A DNA stretch of 48,994 nucleotides, from assembly GCA_947259495.1 (NCBI GenBank), contig CAMYLV010000038.1, positions 1,789-50,782 on the forward strand, written 5' to 3'. The stretch comes from an uncultured Desulfobacterales bacterium (lineage in GTDB: Bacteria > Desulfobacterota > Desulfobacteria > Desulfobacterales > JAHEIW01). Positions 33,318-43,083 of the stretch are shown in pieces. Position 1 is the stretch's first letter. Every line of letters starts with the position of its first letter. A program made the position numbers and the translations under genes. Under the pieces are notes generated by a model. The model saw only the letters and a program-made list of their open reading frames with translations. It was not told where the DNA came from and searched no databases.

Positions 33318-33348
33318 ACGATGCACCAACTTAATCAGGAGGAAGATC

Positions 33349-34134
33349 ATGCTTGCAATCAAGGATTCAGTTGCGGTGATCACGGGCGGGGCCAGCGGTA
33401 TCGGCCTGTCTCTTTCTAAGTACTGGCTGGAGAACGGCGGCAAGGTGGTCATCGGCGATGTGGTCGAACCGGCCCTCAAGCAAGCCGCCGAGGAGCTCAC
33501 GGGCGATGTGGCCACGGTGCTGTGCAACGTGACCCAAGAGGAAGACTGCGGTCGGCTGGCGGACACGGCCATCGAGAAATTTGGCCAGATCAACTTGGTG
33601 GCGCCCTTTGCCGGAATCATCAAGGACGGCTTGATGGTGGCCCCGAACCGGGAAACCGGCAAAGTCACGAAGAAGATGCTGCTGGCCGATTTTAAGGCCG
33701 TAATCGATATCAACCTGACCGGCGTGTTTCTGACGGTGCGCGAGTGCGCCGAGCGCATGATCAACCACAATTGCAAGGGGCTGATCTGCCTGGTGTCCTC
33801 CACCGGCTCGCTGGGAACGGCTGGTCAGATCAACTACTCTTCGACCAAGGCGGCCATGTCGGTGATGCCCAAGGTGATCACGGCGGAGTTTTTCCGCCGC
33901 GGCCTGGCCGACAAAATCCGCTGCGTGGCGGTGGCGCCGGGTTACGTGGGCACGGCCATGGTCAAGGGCATGAATCAGAAGGTCCTGGACAAGATTTTGT
34001 CCCAGGTGCCCATCGGCCGGCTGATCGAGCCGGAAGAAGTGGCGGCCTTAGTAGGCGATATTTATCGCAATGAAGCCCTGGCCGGCGAGGTCTATTTCAT
34101 ACATGGCGGTCTGCGGCTCGGCTCGAAAGGATAG
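33349..34134 (+). CDS. SDR family oxidoreductase (FabG-like)
   Basis: 261 residues, classical short-chain dehydrogenase. Cofactor loop TGGASGIG (residues 12-19), VSSTGS catalytic Ser, YSSTK catalytic Tyr and Lys (about 162 and 166), and APGYVGTAM. The usual NNAG motif reads PFAGI, an unusual substitution that keeps only AG. The Asp after the second strand (IGDVV) suggests NAD(H) over NADPH. Substrate unknown. AGGAGGAAG precedes ATG. Codons are markedly richer in G/C than those of neighbouring genes, and it follows a deleted transporter, both of which suggest acquisition by transfer. Confidence 0.9.
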   Translation: MLAIKDSVAVITGGASGIGLSLSKYWLENGGKVVIGDVVEPALKQAAEELTGDVATVLCNVTQEEDCGRLADTAIEKFGQINLVAPFAGIIKDGLMVAPNRETGKVTKKMLLADFKAVIDINLTGVFLTVRECAERMINHNCKGLICLVSSTGSLGTAGQINYSSTKAAMSVMPKVITAEFFRRGLADKIRCVAVAPGYVGTAMVKGMNQKVLDKILSQVPIGRLIEPEEVAALVGDIYRNEALAGEVYFIHGGLRLGSKG

Positions 34135-34232
34135 ATCGTGCCCATACATCTCGACTATTCAGCTGGTGTGGCCGCCGCATTGAAGCAATAGTTTTAATTT
34201 CCCAAAATATTTTTTAAGGAAAGGAAGAGAAA

Positions 34233-34433
34233 ATGGTTGAGAAAAAATTCAAACAGATCTGTGAATGCACCAACTGCGGCAATGAAGCTGAAATGATGGT
34301 GTCATGCACCTTGGTAGAAGAAACCATAGAAACAGCCTCCCCCAAAATTGTACCTAAAGCGGAAGGAAAATCTAAAGGGCATGCGGTCTGCTCCCATTGC
34401 GGTAACGAAGCTGACATCTGGCTGGATGCCTGA
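34233..34433 (+). CDS. Small double CxxC zinc-ribbon-like protein
   Basis: 66 residues with two copies of a CxxCGNEA knuckle: CTNCGNEAEMM at about 12-22 and CSHCGNEADIW at about 53-63. The four cysteines could form one treble-clef or ribbon zinc site. The linker contains a Thr/Glu-rich stretch and a Lys-rich segment. Strong AAGGAAAGGAAG ribosome binding site. I do not recognise a named family; context gives no function. Confidence 0.7.
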   Translation: MVEKKFKQICECTNCGNEAEMMVSCTLVEETIETASPKIVPKAEGKSKGHAVCSHCGNEADIWLDA

Positions 34434-34546
34434 ATGCATACGAATGATGGGAAGGTTTTCACGCAAGCAAAGCCGGAGGCTCACTGATCGCAGCTACTGC
34501 GGGCTCATGCTCGGCCCTGTCGGCGGTCACAGTAAAACATTTTTAC

Positions 34547-35107
34547 TTATTTTACTTCCAGTCTTTTCATCTCATCTTCCAGCAGAACCTTGCAATAGCG
34601 GCACAGCTGGTCCGATTTGCGGTCGACATCACTCTCATTGCGGCAGTAATGCATCAAACAGGTATGTTCCCGGCAATGGCGCAAATTGAACGTATGGCCC
34701 AGTTCGTGGATGGCTTCCTTGATGATACGACCTAAATACGGTTCCTGGGTGTTCAGGGATCGATGCCCTTCATTGAGCCGAATCGTAGACACGATGCAGG
34801 CCGTGCCGCCCAGCTGGGCCTCACCGTAAACATGGGTTAAAATCGGAATGAACAGGTCCTCCTGAACCAGAGCCAGCACTTTGATCGCATCTGCCGGGGC
34901 TTTACGGGCCAATTCCTCCAGGATAGGAGTGGAATGGTATTGATTGCGATTGGGATTAAACGCAAATTCGAGATCCTCTAAAAGGGGTCGGACTTCAGTT
35001 GGGAATGCATAAATACGCTTAATTTCCGCTCTTATCAGATCCAATAATTCGGGTGTAAAGTCTCCGATGGGGGCAATGATGATGGTATGTGGGGATACGG
35101 GCGTCAA
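34547..35107 (-). CDS. Archaemetzincin-type zinc metallopeptidase
   Basis: 186 residues, close to archaemetzincin (AmzA) length. Catalytic zinc site HELGHTFNLRHC gives H134, E135, H138 and H144; the family's structural zinc cysteines are present as C145, C150, C169 and C172 (HCREHTCLM, LCRYCK). It is presumed to cleave small peptides; substrates are unknown for the family. It starts with a 4-bp ATGA overlap with the stop of the sigma-54 regulator gene, so its synthesis is coupled to a two-component system, an unusual partnership. Confidence 0.9.
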   Translation of the reverse strand: MTPVSPHTIIIAPIGDFTPELLDLIRAEIKRIYAFPTEVRPLLEDLEFAFNPNRNQYHSTPILEELARKAPADAIKVLALVQEDLFIPILTHVYGEAQLGGTACIVSTIRLNEGHRSLNTQEPYLGRIIKEAIHELGHTFNLRHCREHTCLMHYCRNESDVDRKSDQLCRYCKVLLEDEMKRLEVK

Positions 35108-36447
35108 GTTATCTTTTCAATATCATACCGTTTGATTTTGCTATAGAGGGTGGAGCGATCGATCCCCAGGATTTTAGCGCTTCTGGCGATATTCCATTGG
35201 TTTTCGGTGAGCACGCGTTCGATGTGGGTCTTTTCCACATCCTTTAGCGAATGGGCTTTGATCGCCGGTGCGGGTTCATGGCAAAAAATGGGCAAATTCT
35301 CGGGTAAAATTTCACGCTGCCGGCCGACCACGACGGCCCGCTCAATGGCGTTTTCCAGTTCACGGATATTTCCCGGCCAGTCATATATCATCATTTCATC
35401 CATGGCTTCGCGGCTGATGTTATCAATGGGTTTATTGGTTTCCTGGGAAAAACGATATAGAAAATGCTCGGCCAAAAGGGGAATGTCTTCTTTTCGCTGG
35501 CTTAATGAAGGCATCTTAAAGGAGATCACATTTAAACGGTAAAACAAATCTTTACGAAAATCACCTGATTTGATGGCCGCTTCCAGATCTCGATTGGTGG
35601 CGGCGATGACTCTGAAATCGGCTTCAATGGGCTGAGTGCCCCCCACGCGATAAAATACACGATCCTCCAGTACCCGCAAAAGGTCGATTTGCATCCGCAT
35701 GCTGATTTCACCGATTTCGTCCAAAAACAGGGTGCCGCCATGTGCCAATTCCAGCCGGCCTTTTTTGGTCTCCTTGGCATCGGTGAACGCACCTTTTTGA
35801 TGCCCAAACAATTCACTTTCCATCAGATGCTCCGGAATGGCGCCGCAATTGACCGTGACAAACGGGCCGTTGCGGCGGGGACTGTTTGTATGAATGGCTT
35901 TGGCAGCCAGCCCCTTTCCGGTACCGGTTTGGCCGGTGATCAGAACGGTTGAGTCCATGGGTGCCACGTCGCAAATGAGATCAAATATTGCCTGCATCGG
36001 CTTGGACTGACCAATCATGCTTTCAAAGCGGGTGCGATCCTTGTATTGCTCTTTCAGATATATGTTTTCACGTGCCTGTTCCTGGTGCTGGATGATTTTT
36101 TCGATCAGCACGCCCAGTTCGTTGGGATCAAACGGTTTGAGCATATAGTCGAAGGCGCCGTCTTTCATGGCCTCAATCGCCGTGGGGATGGAGCCATAGG
36201 CGGTGATCATGACGACTTCGGCATCCGGATCGGATTCTTTGACCTTGCGTAAGACATCCAGACCGCTGATGCCTTCCATTTTGATATCCACCAGAAGAAT
36301 GTCAAAATGGGCTGTTTTTATCTTCTCGAGGGCTTCTTCGCCGCTGGCGGCGGTCTGGACGGCATGACCGTCGCGCTCCAGCCAGCCTGCCAGTGATTCA
36401 CGCATGATTAACTCATCATCAACAATCAGGATCTTAATGTTGCTCAC
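35104..36447 (-). CDS. NtrC-family sigma-54 response regulator
   Basis: 447 residues from GTG 36447, 5-6 bp after AGGGAGG; an upstream TTG at 36468 lacks a site. Domains: receiver (VDDE near residue 10, phospho-Asp in LLVDIKM, Lys in LKPFD), sigma-54 AAA+ domain (Walker A TGQTGTGKG, GAFTDA loop, LFLDEIG) and C-terminal Fis-type HTH (LKDVEKTHIERVLTENQWN, then AKILGIDRSTLYSKI). It activates sigma-54 promoters when phosphorylated, presumably by the kinase encoded just upstream, with which it overlaps by 14 bp. The two sigma-54 promoters in this window are candidate targets (inference). Confidence 0.93.
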   Translation of the reverse strand: MSNIKILIVDDELIMRESLAGWLERDGHAVQTAASGEEALEKIKTAHFDILLVDIKMEGISGLDVLRKVKESDPDAEVVMITAYGSIPTAIEAMKDGAFDYMLKPFDPNELGVLIEKIIQHQEQARENIYLKEQYKDRTRFESMIGQSKPMQAIFDLICDVAPMDSTVLITGQTGTGKGLAAKAIHTNSPRRNGPFVTVNCGAIPEHLMESELFGHQKGAFTDAKETKKGRLELAHGGTLFLDEIGEISMRMQIDLLRVLEDRVFYRVGGTQPIEADFRVIAATNRDLEAAIKSGDFRKDLFYRLNVISFKMPSLSQRKEDIPLLAEHFLYRFSQETNKPIDNISREAMDEMMIYDWPGNIRELENAIERAVVVGRQREILPENLPIFCHEPAPAIKAHSLKDVEKTHIERVLTENQWNIARSAKILGIDRSTLYSKIKRYDIEKIT

Positions 36448-38011
36448 TGAGACCTCCCTGCGAGTCAAGTTTCACTGCGGCCGGCTTTAATGGCAACTTA
36501 ACGTTAAAACTTGTACCTTCACCGGCCGGTGATTCAACATAAATGGAACCGCCGTGTTCCTGTATAATTCCATAGGCCACTGAAAGGCCCAGCCCCACAC
36601 CCTTGCCCTTTTTTTTGGTCGTAAAAAAGGGCTCAAACAACTTTGATAAATTTTTTTCCGGAACGCCGACGCCGGTGTCTTTGAAATCGACCAGTAATTT
36701 GTCGTCGCGCAACGAATGCTGCGTTTCAATACGCAAGCGACCGCCGCCTTTGGCTTCCATGGCCTCGGCGGCATTTGAAACCAGATTCATGAACACCTGC
36801 TGGAGTTGATCCTCAGAGCCGATCAATTCCGGCAAGTCCGGATCAAGATGGGTTTCCACTTTTACGCCGCTGATCTTTAGCAGATTTGCATTTAAAAACA
36901 GCGTCTGTTCGATCAGCCGATTGATGCTGATCCGCTTGAGCTCCATTTTGGACTGGCGCGCGAAGGCCAAAAGATTGGACACAATTCGGCTGGTGCGCCG
37001 CGTTTCGGTTTCCATTAAGGTCAGATACTGGTTGAACTGATCAATCTGCGCCGGGCCGATGGTATCTTCCTCAACCATCCGTTTCATCAGCATGATCAAA
37101 TTGAGGATCCCGGCGATGGGGTTGTTGATCTCGTGGACCACTGAAGCAGAAAGTTTGCCCAATGACGCCATCTTGTCCTGATGGAGCAATTTTTTGTGGG
37201 TTTCTTTTAGTTGCCGGGTGCGGTCATCAACCATTTGTTCCAGGCGGTGGGTGATTTCCTCTTCTTCCTTCCTGCGTTGTGTGATATCGCGGCTGATGTG
37301 GATAAATTTGGAAACCTTGCCGTCTTTTTCCCAGATGGGGTATATGTTGACTTCATAATACCGGTTTTGACCGTCGGGCAAAATACGGGTCTGGATTTGA
37401 CGAACATGGCGTTTGTTACGCACCACATCCTGCAAGGGGCAATCCGTTCGGCCATCGTTACAGGGGTGATCCATTTTATAATAGACCTGGTGGCATTTTT
37501 TACCAATCACGTCGGCGGGGGTATAACCCATTTTATTTAAAAACGATGCGTTGGCCTCCAGAATTTCCATCTGCGGCGTAATCACCAGAATAAAATCATC
37601 GATACCGTTAAGGATGGTTTCCATTTCCTCGGTTCGGTCCCGCAATTTTTTTTCTTCCTGCCCGATGGCTTTCCAGAACATGCGAAACACCTGGTAGGCC
37701 AGGATTCGAATCCGGGAGGGCCGGGTATGCAAAATGTTTTCGAAAATTTCAGGTTCCGGGGTAAGGATGATTATCAGGTGGATGCTATAGCGGCGATCAT
37801 AAAGCTGCTTGTAGTCGTCAAACGTCAGAAGGCCAAATTGGCTGGCGAGTTTTCGGCCGGGGCTTTCGGGGTCCGGGTCGGCCACAGCTAAAATGGGGGC
37901 CACCATTTCGGCCTGTTCATAAACGGCAGTTGTTTTTTCAAGAATCTCTTTGCAAAGATCCCCGCCGCCGACCAGACCGATATTAATGATTGAAGGCTGT
38001 TTTTGTGGCAT
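36434..38011 (-). CDS. PAS-domain sensor histidine kinase
   Basis: 525 residues from ATG 38011 (GGAAAG upstream); a longer start at 38056 has no site. The N-terminal ~115 residues look like a Rossmann-type domain (INIGLVGGGDLCKEIL, VAPILAVADPDPES) that may bind a nucleotide or metabolite; there are no membrane segments, so sensing is cytoplasmic. A PAS domain follows (ILNGIDDFILVITPQMEILE), with three Cys (KKCHQVYY, HPCNDG, DCPLQD), then HisKA (SVVHEINNPIAG) and HATPase (NLVSNAAEAME, DTGVGVPE, GKGVGLGLSVAYGI). Partner of the NtrC-type regulator. A perfect 10-bp hairpin lies 46 bp upstream. Confidence 0.92.
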   Translation of the reverse strand: MPQKQPSIINIGLVGGGDLCKEILEKTTAVYEQAEMVAPILAVADPDPESPGRKLASQFGLLTFDDYKQLYDRRYSIHLIIILTPEPEIFENILHTRPSRIRILAYQVFRMFWKAIGQEEKKLRDRTEEMETILNGIDDFILVITPQMEILEANASFLNKMGYTPADVIGKKCHQVYYKMDHPCNDGRTDCPLQDVVRNKRHVRQIQTRILPDGQNRYYEVNIYPIWEKDGKVSKFIHISRDITQRRKEEEEITHRLEQMVDDRTRQLKETHKKLLHQDKMASLGKLSASVVHEINNPIAGILNLIMLMKRMVEEDTIGPAQIDQFNQYLTLMETETRRTSRIVSNLLAFARQSKMELKRISINRLIEQTLFLNANLLKISGVKVETHLDPDLPELIGSEDQLQQVFMNLVSNAAEAMEAKGGGRLRIETQHSLRDDKLLVDFKDTGVGVPEKNLSKLFEPFFTTKKKGKGVGLGLSVAYGIIQEHGGSIYVESPAGEGTSFNVKLPLKPAAVKLDSQGGLSEQH

Positions 38012-38057
38012 TAAATTGACTTTCCAAGTGTATCGGGCGATGCAGAAAATAGTCATT

Positions 38058-38084
38058 CACCGGCGTCTAAAGCTGACGCCGGTG
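38058..38084. promoter_or_regulatory. Perfect 10-bp inverted repeat upstream of the kinase gene
   Basis: CACCGGCGTC (38058-38067), 7-base loop TAAAGCT, GACGCCGGTG (38075-38084). It lies 46 bp before the kinase ATG in the divergent intergenic region with hdrA. There is no T-run, so it is more likely an operator or attenuator element than a terminator. Confidence 0.45.
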
Positions 38085-38212
38085 GTCCGGGTACATAAGG
38101 GCAAAAACGTATCACGCACCACTATCTGTTTCAAGCGCATTTTTGACTGTCAAGCACGTCAGCACAGTTTTGCAGGCGGCATTTCAGCGGGTGTATTTCG
38201 TGTAAATATCGG

Positions 38213-38241
38213 TTGACAAATTAAATGAAAACAAGTAAATT
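38213..38241 (+). promoter_or_regulatory. Possible sigma-70 promoter upstream of hdrA
   Basis: TTGACA (38213-38218), 17-bp spacer, TAAATT (38236-38241), about 260 bp before hdrA. The remaining leader to 38499 holds no gene I recognise. Confidence 0.35.
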
Positions 38242-38499
38242 CGCTCCTTCGCGCCGTCTTGGCGTGAAAGGCGACCATGCCCGACCGGGGCCCAAGAGCG
38301 CAGCTATCGCCCTAAAGACAAACATTCCAATAGGATCTAACCTATTGAATAATATATATTTTTAAGCATCACCTTTTTGCCTCGCCTCAAAGCGGCATGT
38401 TGTTGTTGAGTGATGGTTCATGAAAAATTGATTGTGAACGCGGATCATCTCTGTCAGATCATAAATCTAAATCAAATTCTGCGTAAGGAGTAAGGCGGC

Positions 38500-41400
38500 A
38501 TGACGGATAAAGTCCAAGGATCTGTAATGGTTGTCGGCGGTGGAATCGCCGGGATGCAGGCCTCGCTGGATCTGGCCAATTCCGGCTACCTGGTTCATCT
38601 GGTTGAAAAGTCATCTGCAATCGGCGGGTTGATGTCACAGCTCGACAAGACGTTTCCCACCAACGACTGTGCGATGTGAATCATTTCACCTAAACTGGTC
38701 GAGGTCGGCCGGCATCTCAACATCGAGCTTTTAACCGACAGTGAACTTTTAGAACTTGAAGGCGAACCCGGGAATTTTAAGGCCCGGATACGTCAAAATC
38801 CACGCTACATCGATCTTGATAAGTGTACCAGCTGTGGTGAGTGCACCACGGTCTGTCCGGTAGATCTTCCGAGCGAATACGACGAAGGTCTGTCAACCAA
38901 AAAAGCCACTTTCAAACGATACGCCCAGGCGATTCCCGGCGCCTATGCCATTCAGAAGGCCGATAAGGCCCCCTGTCGCCTGGCCTGTCCGGGTGGACTC
39001 AATGTGCAGGGCTACGTTCAGATGGTCAAGGAGGGCAAGTATAAAGAAGCCCTGGAGATCATCATGGAAGATCTTCCCTTACCCGGTGTGCTGGGTCGCA
39101 TATGCCCCCACGGGTGCGAGGATGCCTGCCGTCGTTGTGAGGTGGAATCGCCGGTGGCCATTCGGGATTTGAAGCGTCTGGCAGCCGACAAATTTGATCC
39201 GCGGCAGGTGGAAATTAAATGTGCGCCGCCGAAAAAGGAAAAAGTGGCCATAATCGGCTCTGGCCCTGCCGGGCTTTCCTGTGCCTATCACCTGGCGAAA
39301 AAAGGGGTTTTATCCTCTATATTTGAGTCCCTGCCGGAACCGGGCGGGATGCTCAGGGTCGGTATCCCGGCCCACCGTCTGCCCCGCGAAATTTTAGACC
39401 AGGAAATCGAAGTCATTACCAACCTGGGAGTGGATATTGAGACCAACACGGCGCTGGGCGGCGACGTCACCATCGATGGTTTGCTGCAAGACGGGTATAA
39501 AGCCGTCTATCTGGCGATCGGCGCCCATAAAGGGATTGAACTGGGTATCCCCGGGGAAAAGACCAATGGTGTGCGTCAGGGTGTCGAATTTCTCAGAGAG
39601 GTGAATCTGACCGGCAAGACCGATACCGGCAAAAAGGTAGCGATCATCGGTGGCGGTAACGTTGCCATTGATGTCGCTCGTTCAGCCGTCCGGCTGGGCG
39701 CCGAAACGGTCAACATCGTTTATCGGCGCACCCGCAATGAAATGCCGGCCTGGGCAGAAGAAATCCAGGCCGCCGAAGATGAAGGCGTTCAGATTTCCTA
39801 TCTGGCCGCACCTCAGGAAGTTTTAACCCGGGATGGCAAGGTGGTGGGTTTGCGCTGCATCCGTATGGAGCTCAGTGAACCCGACTCCTCCGGGCGCAAG
39901 CGTCCCATTCCGGTTCCCGGAAGCGAATATGAGATTGAAATCGACCAGCTGATTCCGGCCATCGGGCAGCGACCCGATTTATCCGCCCTGGAAGATATCA
40001 GCGGGCTGACCTATACCCGCTGGGGGACGACTGAAGTCAACTCGGTCACCTATGCCACCGAGCGCGATGGTGTGTTTGCCGGCGGCGACCTGCAGACGGG
40101 GCCCTGGGTGGCCATTGGTGCGATTGGTGCCGGCAAAGAGGCAGCCGAATCTATTCTGCGTTACATCGAAGGGCACGATATGGCTGAAGGCCGCGAGCCG
40201 GTGGTCAACGAGAATCCGGTTTATCGGCCCATTCCGGAAGACGAACCTGCAGTGGAGCGGGCCAGGATGCCCGAACTGGCCGTTAATAAGCGCCAGGGCA
40301 ATTTTGATGAAGTTGAACTGGGTTACGCCGAAGATGAAGGCCGGGCTGAAGCGGTCCGCTGCTTGAACTGCGGGTATTGCTGTGAGTGTTATCAATGCGT
40401 GGAGGCCTGTCTGGCCAATGCTGTTGACCACAGCCAGCAAGCCGAAGTTAAAGAAATTGAAGTCGGCTCCGTCATTCTGACGGCCGGCTGTGAACCCTAT
40501 GACCCCACCCATCTGGAAAACGTCTACCATTACAAAACCAGTCCTAATGTATTGACCAGCCTGGAATTCGAACGCATCCTGTCTGCCTCGGGGCCGACCA
40601 TGGGACATCTGCAGCGGCCCTCGGACGGCAAAGATCCCAAAAAGATTGCCTGGTTGCAATGCGTCGGCTCAAGAGACAGCAACCAATGCGGCAATAGCTA
40701 CTGTTCGTCAGTTTGCTGCATGTATGCCATCAAGGATTCCATGATTGCCAAAGAACATGCGGAAGAAGAGCTGGATTGTGTTGTGTTCAATATGGATATC
40801 CGGACCTTTGGCAAAGACTATGAGAAATATTACAATCGCGCTAAAGACGCCGGCATCCGTTTTATTAAATCCCGGATACATTCGATCGATGAAATCGGTG
40901 ATACCGGAAATTTAAGCGTTCGTTACATGGATGATGCCGGTCAATTGCAGATCGAGGAATTTGACATGGTCGTGCTGTCGGTCGGTCTGCAGGTGCCGGA
41001 AGCGACCGTCCAGCTGGCCGAGCGCCTGGGGGTCGAACTAGATGACTCGCGCTTTGCCGTTACCCATCCGTTTGCACCGGTCGAAACTTCCCGGCCCGGT
41101 GTGTATGCCTGCGGGGTGTTTCAGGAACCCAAGGACATTCCCAGCTCGGTTATTGAAGCCAGTGCGGCGGCATGCACCGCCGGTGCAAGTCTAAACACAG
41201 CGCGCAACACATTGACCCGCAGTGTCGAAATTCCGGAAGAAATTGATGTCACTGAGCAGGAAGCCCGGGTGGGGGTGTTCGTCTGCAATTGCGGGGTGAA
41301 TATCTCCAGCGTGGTGGACGTTAAGGGGGTGACCGAGTATGCCAAAACGCTGCCCAACGTGGTCCACGCCCAGGAAAATTTGTTTACCTGTTCCCAGGAT

Positions 41401-42930
41401 TCCCAGGATCAGATGAAAGAGATAATCAAGGAGCACAAGCTCAACCGGGTGGTGGTGGCGGCCTGCAGCCCCAAAACCCATGAGCCCATTTTCCAGGATA
41501 CCATGGAGTCCTGCGGGCTAAACAAATATCTGTTTGAAATGGCCAATATTCGCAACCAGGATTCCTGGGTGCATTCCGAAACCGCCGAAACAGCCTCAGA
41601 AAAAGCCAATGATCTGGTGCGCATGTCGGTGGCCCGGGCAGGCACGCTGCATCCCCTGCAGGAAAAGAAAATCCCGGTCGTTCAAAAAGGTCTGGTCATC
41701 GGCGGCGGCGTGGCCGGCATGAATGCCGCTCTGGGCCTGGCCGACCAGGGTTATGAGGTGGTATTGATTGAAAAGGAGGCCGAGCTGGGCGGATTGGCCA
41801 ATCGGTTGACGGCAACCATAGAAGGCGCCGATATCGGTGGCTACCTGAAAGATTTGACTTCAAAGGTAAAATCCCATGAAAAGGTCCAGGTGATCACCAA
41901 TGCGCTGGTTGTCGGTTTTTCGGGTTTTAAAGGCAACTTTACCACCGAGGTTCTGGTGGGGCCGGACATGGTGCAGCGTAAAATAGATCACGGCGCGATT
42001 ATTCTGGCCACCGGGGCCCATGAGTTTCGTCCCCAGGAATACCTTTACGGGGATGACCCGCGCGTCTTGACCCAGCTCGAGTTAGCCGAGCGGATGCAAA
42101 AAGGCGAACTGGAAGAGCCGCAACAGGTGGTCATGATCCAGTGCATCGGATCCCGGGATGAACAGAACCCCAACTGCTCCCGGGTATGTTGTCAGACGGC
42201 CGTTAAAAATGCACTGCACATCAAAGAAAAATATCCGGATGCCCAGATTTATGTCCTGTACCGCGATATTCGAACCTACGGCCTTCTGGAAGACTATTAC
42301 ACCGAAGCCCGTCGTCAGGGGGTATTCTTTTTCCGGTTTGATCCCGAAGATCCGCCGGTGGCCGCGGCAGTTAAAGACGGCATCGAGGTTACCTTTACCG
42401 ACCACGTGCTCAATCGAAAGCTGAAGGCGAGTACTGATTTGCTGGTACTCAGTGCCGGTATGGAAGCCGAAGATACCGAGGAGCTGTCGTCGATTGTGAA
42501 ACTGGCCCGCACCCCGGAAGGCTATTTCATGGAAGCGCATGTTAAATTGCGGCCGGTGGATATGGCCACCGAAGGGATTTTTGTGTGCGGTACGGCTCAC
42601 AGCCCCAAACTGATATCGGAAAGCATTGCCCAGGCATATGCGGCCGCTTCGCGGGCGGTTACATTTCTGTCCCAGACCCATTTAACGCTGTCGGCGGTTA
42701 CCGCGCAGGTTGAAGCCGACAAGTGCGCCTCCTGTTTGATCTGTGTGCGCTCCTGTCCGTATGATGTGCCCAAGATTAATGCGGATGGTGTCAGTGAAAT
42801 CGATGAGGCGCTCTGCCACGGCTGCGGCATCTGCACGGCGGAATGCCCGGCCAAGGCGATCCAACTGAACTGGTACGAAGATGATCAGATCATCTGCAAG
42901 GTGGATGCGCTTTTAGAGGGTGTCCTTTAG
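38500..42930 (+). CDS. hdrA: Selenocysteine HdrA-GltD-HdrA fusion flavoprotein
   Basis: 1476 residues reading the TGA at 38677 as Sec60. ATG 38500 follows GTAAGGAG. Order: HdrA FAD site (VVGGGIAGMQAS); Sec60 in NDCAMUIISPKLVEVGRH where most HdrAs have Cys; ferredoxin motif CTSCGECTTVCP near 109; GltD-like insertion (ACPGGLNVQGY, FAD IIGSGPAGLSC near 250, NAD(P) IIGGGNVAIDVA near 386); Cys-rich CLNCGYCCECYQC near 621; HdrA cluster region near 720 (GSRDSNQCGN...CC); a second HdrA module with FAD site VIGGGVAGMNAALG near 1065 and its own CC motif; two C-terminal 4Fe-4S motifs (near 1408 and 1441). HdrA-type flavins carry out electron bifurcation. There is no hdrB or hdrC; mvhD, metV and metF follow. 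Confidence 0.93.
38677..38712 (+). promoter_or_regulatory. Sec UGA codon and putative SECIS hairpin in hdrA
   Basis: UGA at 38677-38679. CTGGTC (38695-38700) pairs with GGCCGG (38707-38712), with two G-U pairs, around loop GAGGTC, 15 nt after the UGA. Position and G in the loop fit a bacterial SECIS element. Confidence 0.65.
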
Positions 42931-42979
42931 AAGACGAAAGTTGAAAATTCGGTATTTATCCAAGAAACTCAAAAAATCC

Positions 42980-43021
42980 GAGCCGCGAAGCACGAAACAC
43001 GAAACACGAAACACGAAATAA
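42980..43021 (+). repeat. Short tandem repeat ACGAAAC
   Basis: Four near-identical 9-bp units (CACGAAACA) in the hdrA-mvhD gap (42931-43083). The words resemble the CACGAAG-type intergenic repeats. Confidence 0.6.
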
Positions 43022-43083
43022 GTTGTAAATCTTAAATCCAAATAACGCTAAAGCATTGCAGCGTATTTAATTCTGGAGGAAAA

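Noticed and set aside
34138-34188. Short GTG-started frame (PIHLDYSAGVAAALKQ) as the start of a pseudouridine-5'-phosphate glycosidase-like gene
   Set aside because: Only 17 codons remain and the resemblance is too short to support a call.
39004-42930. hdrA as a 1308-residue gene starting at 39004
   Set aside because: Upstream sequence in the same frame encodes the HdrA N-terminus interrupted only by one TGA at a conserved Cys position, so the longer selenoprotein is the better model.
42980-43021. ACGAAAC tandem units as a CRISPR array
   Set aside because: Units are about 9 bp without spacers and no cas genes are present.
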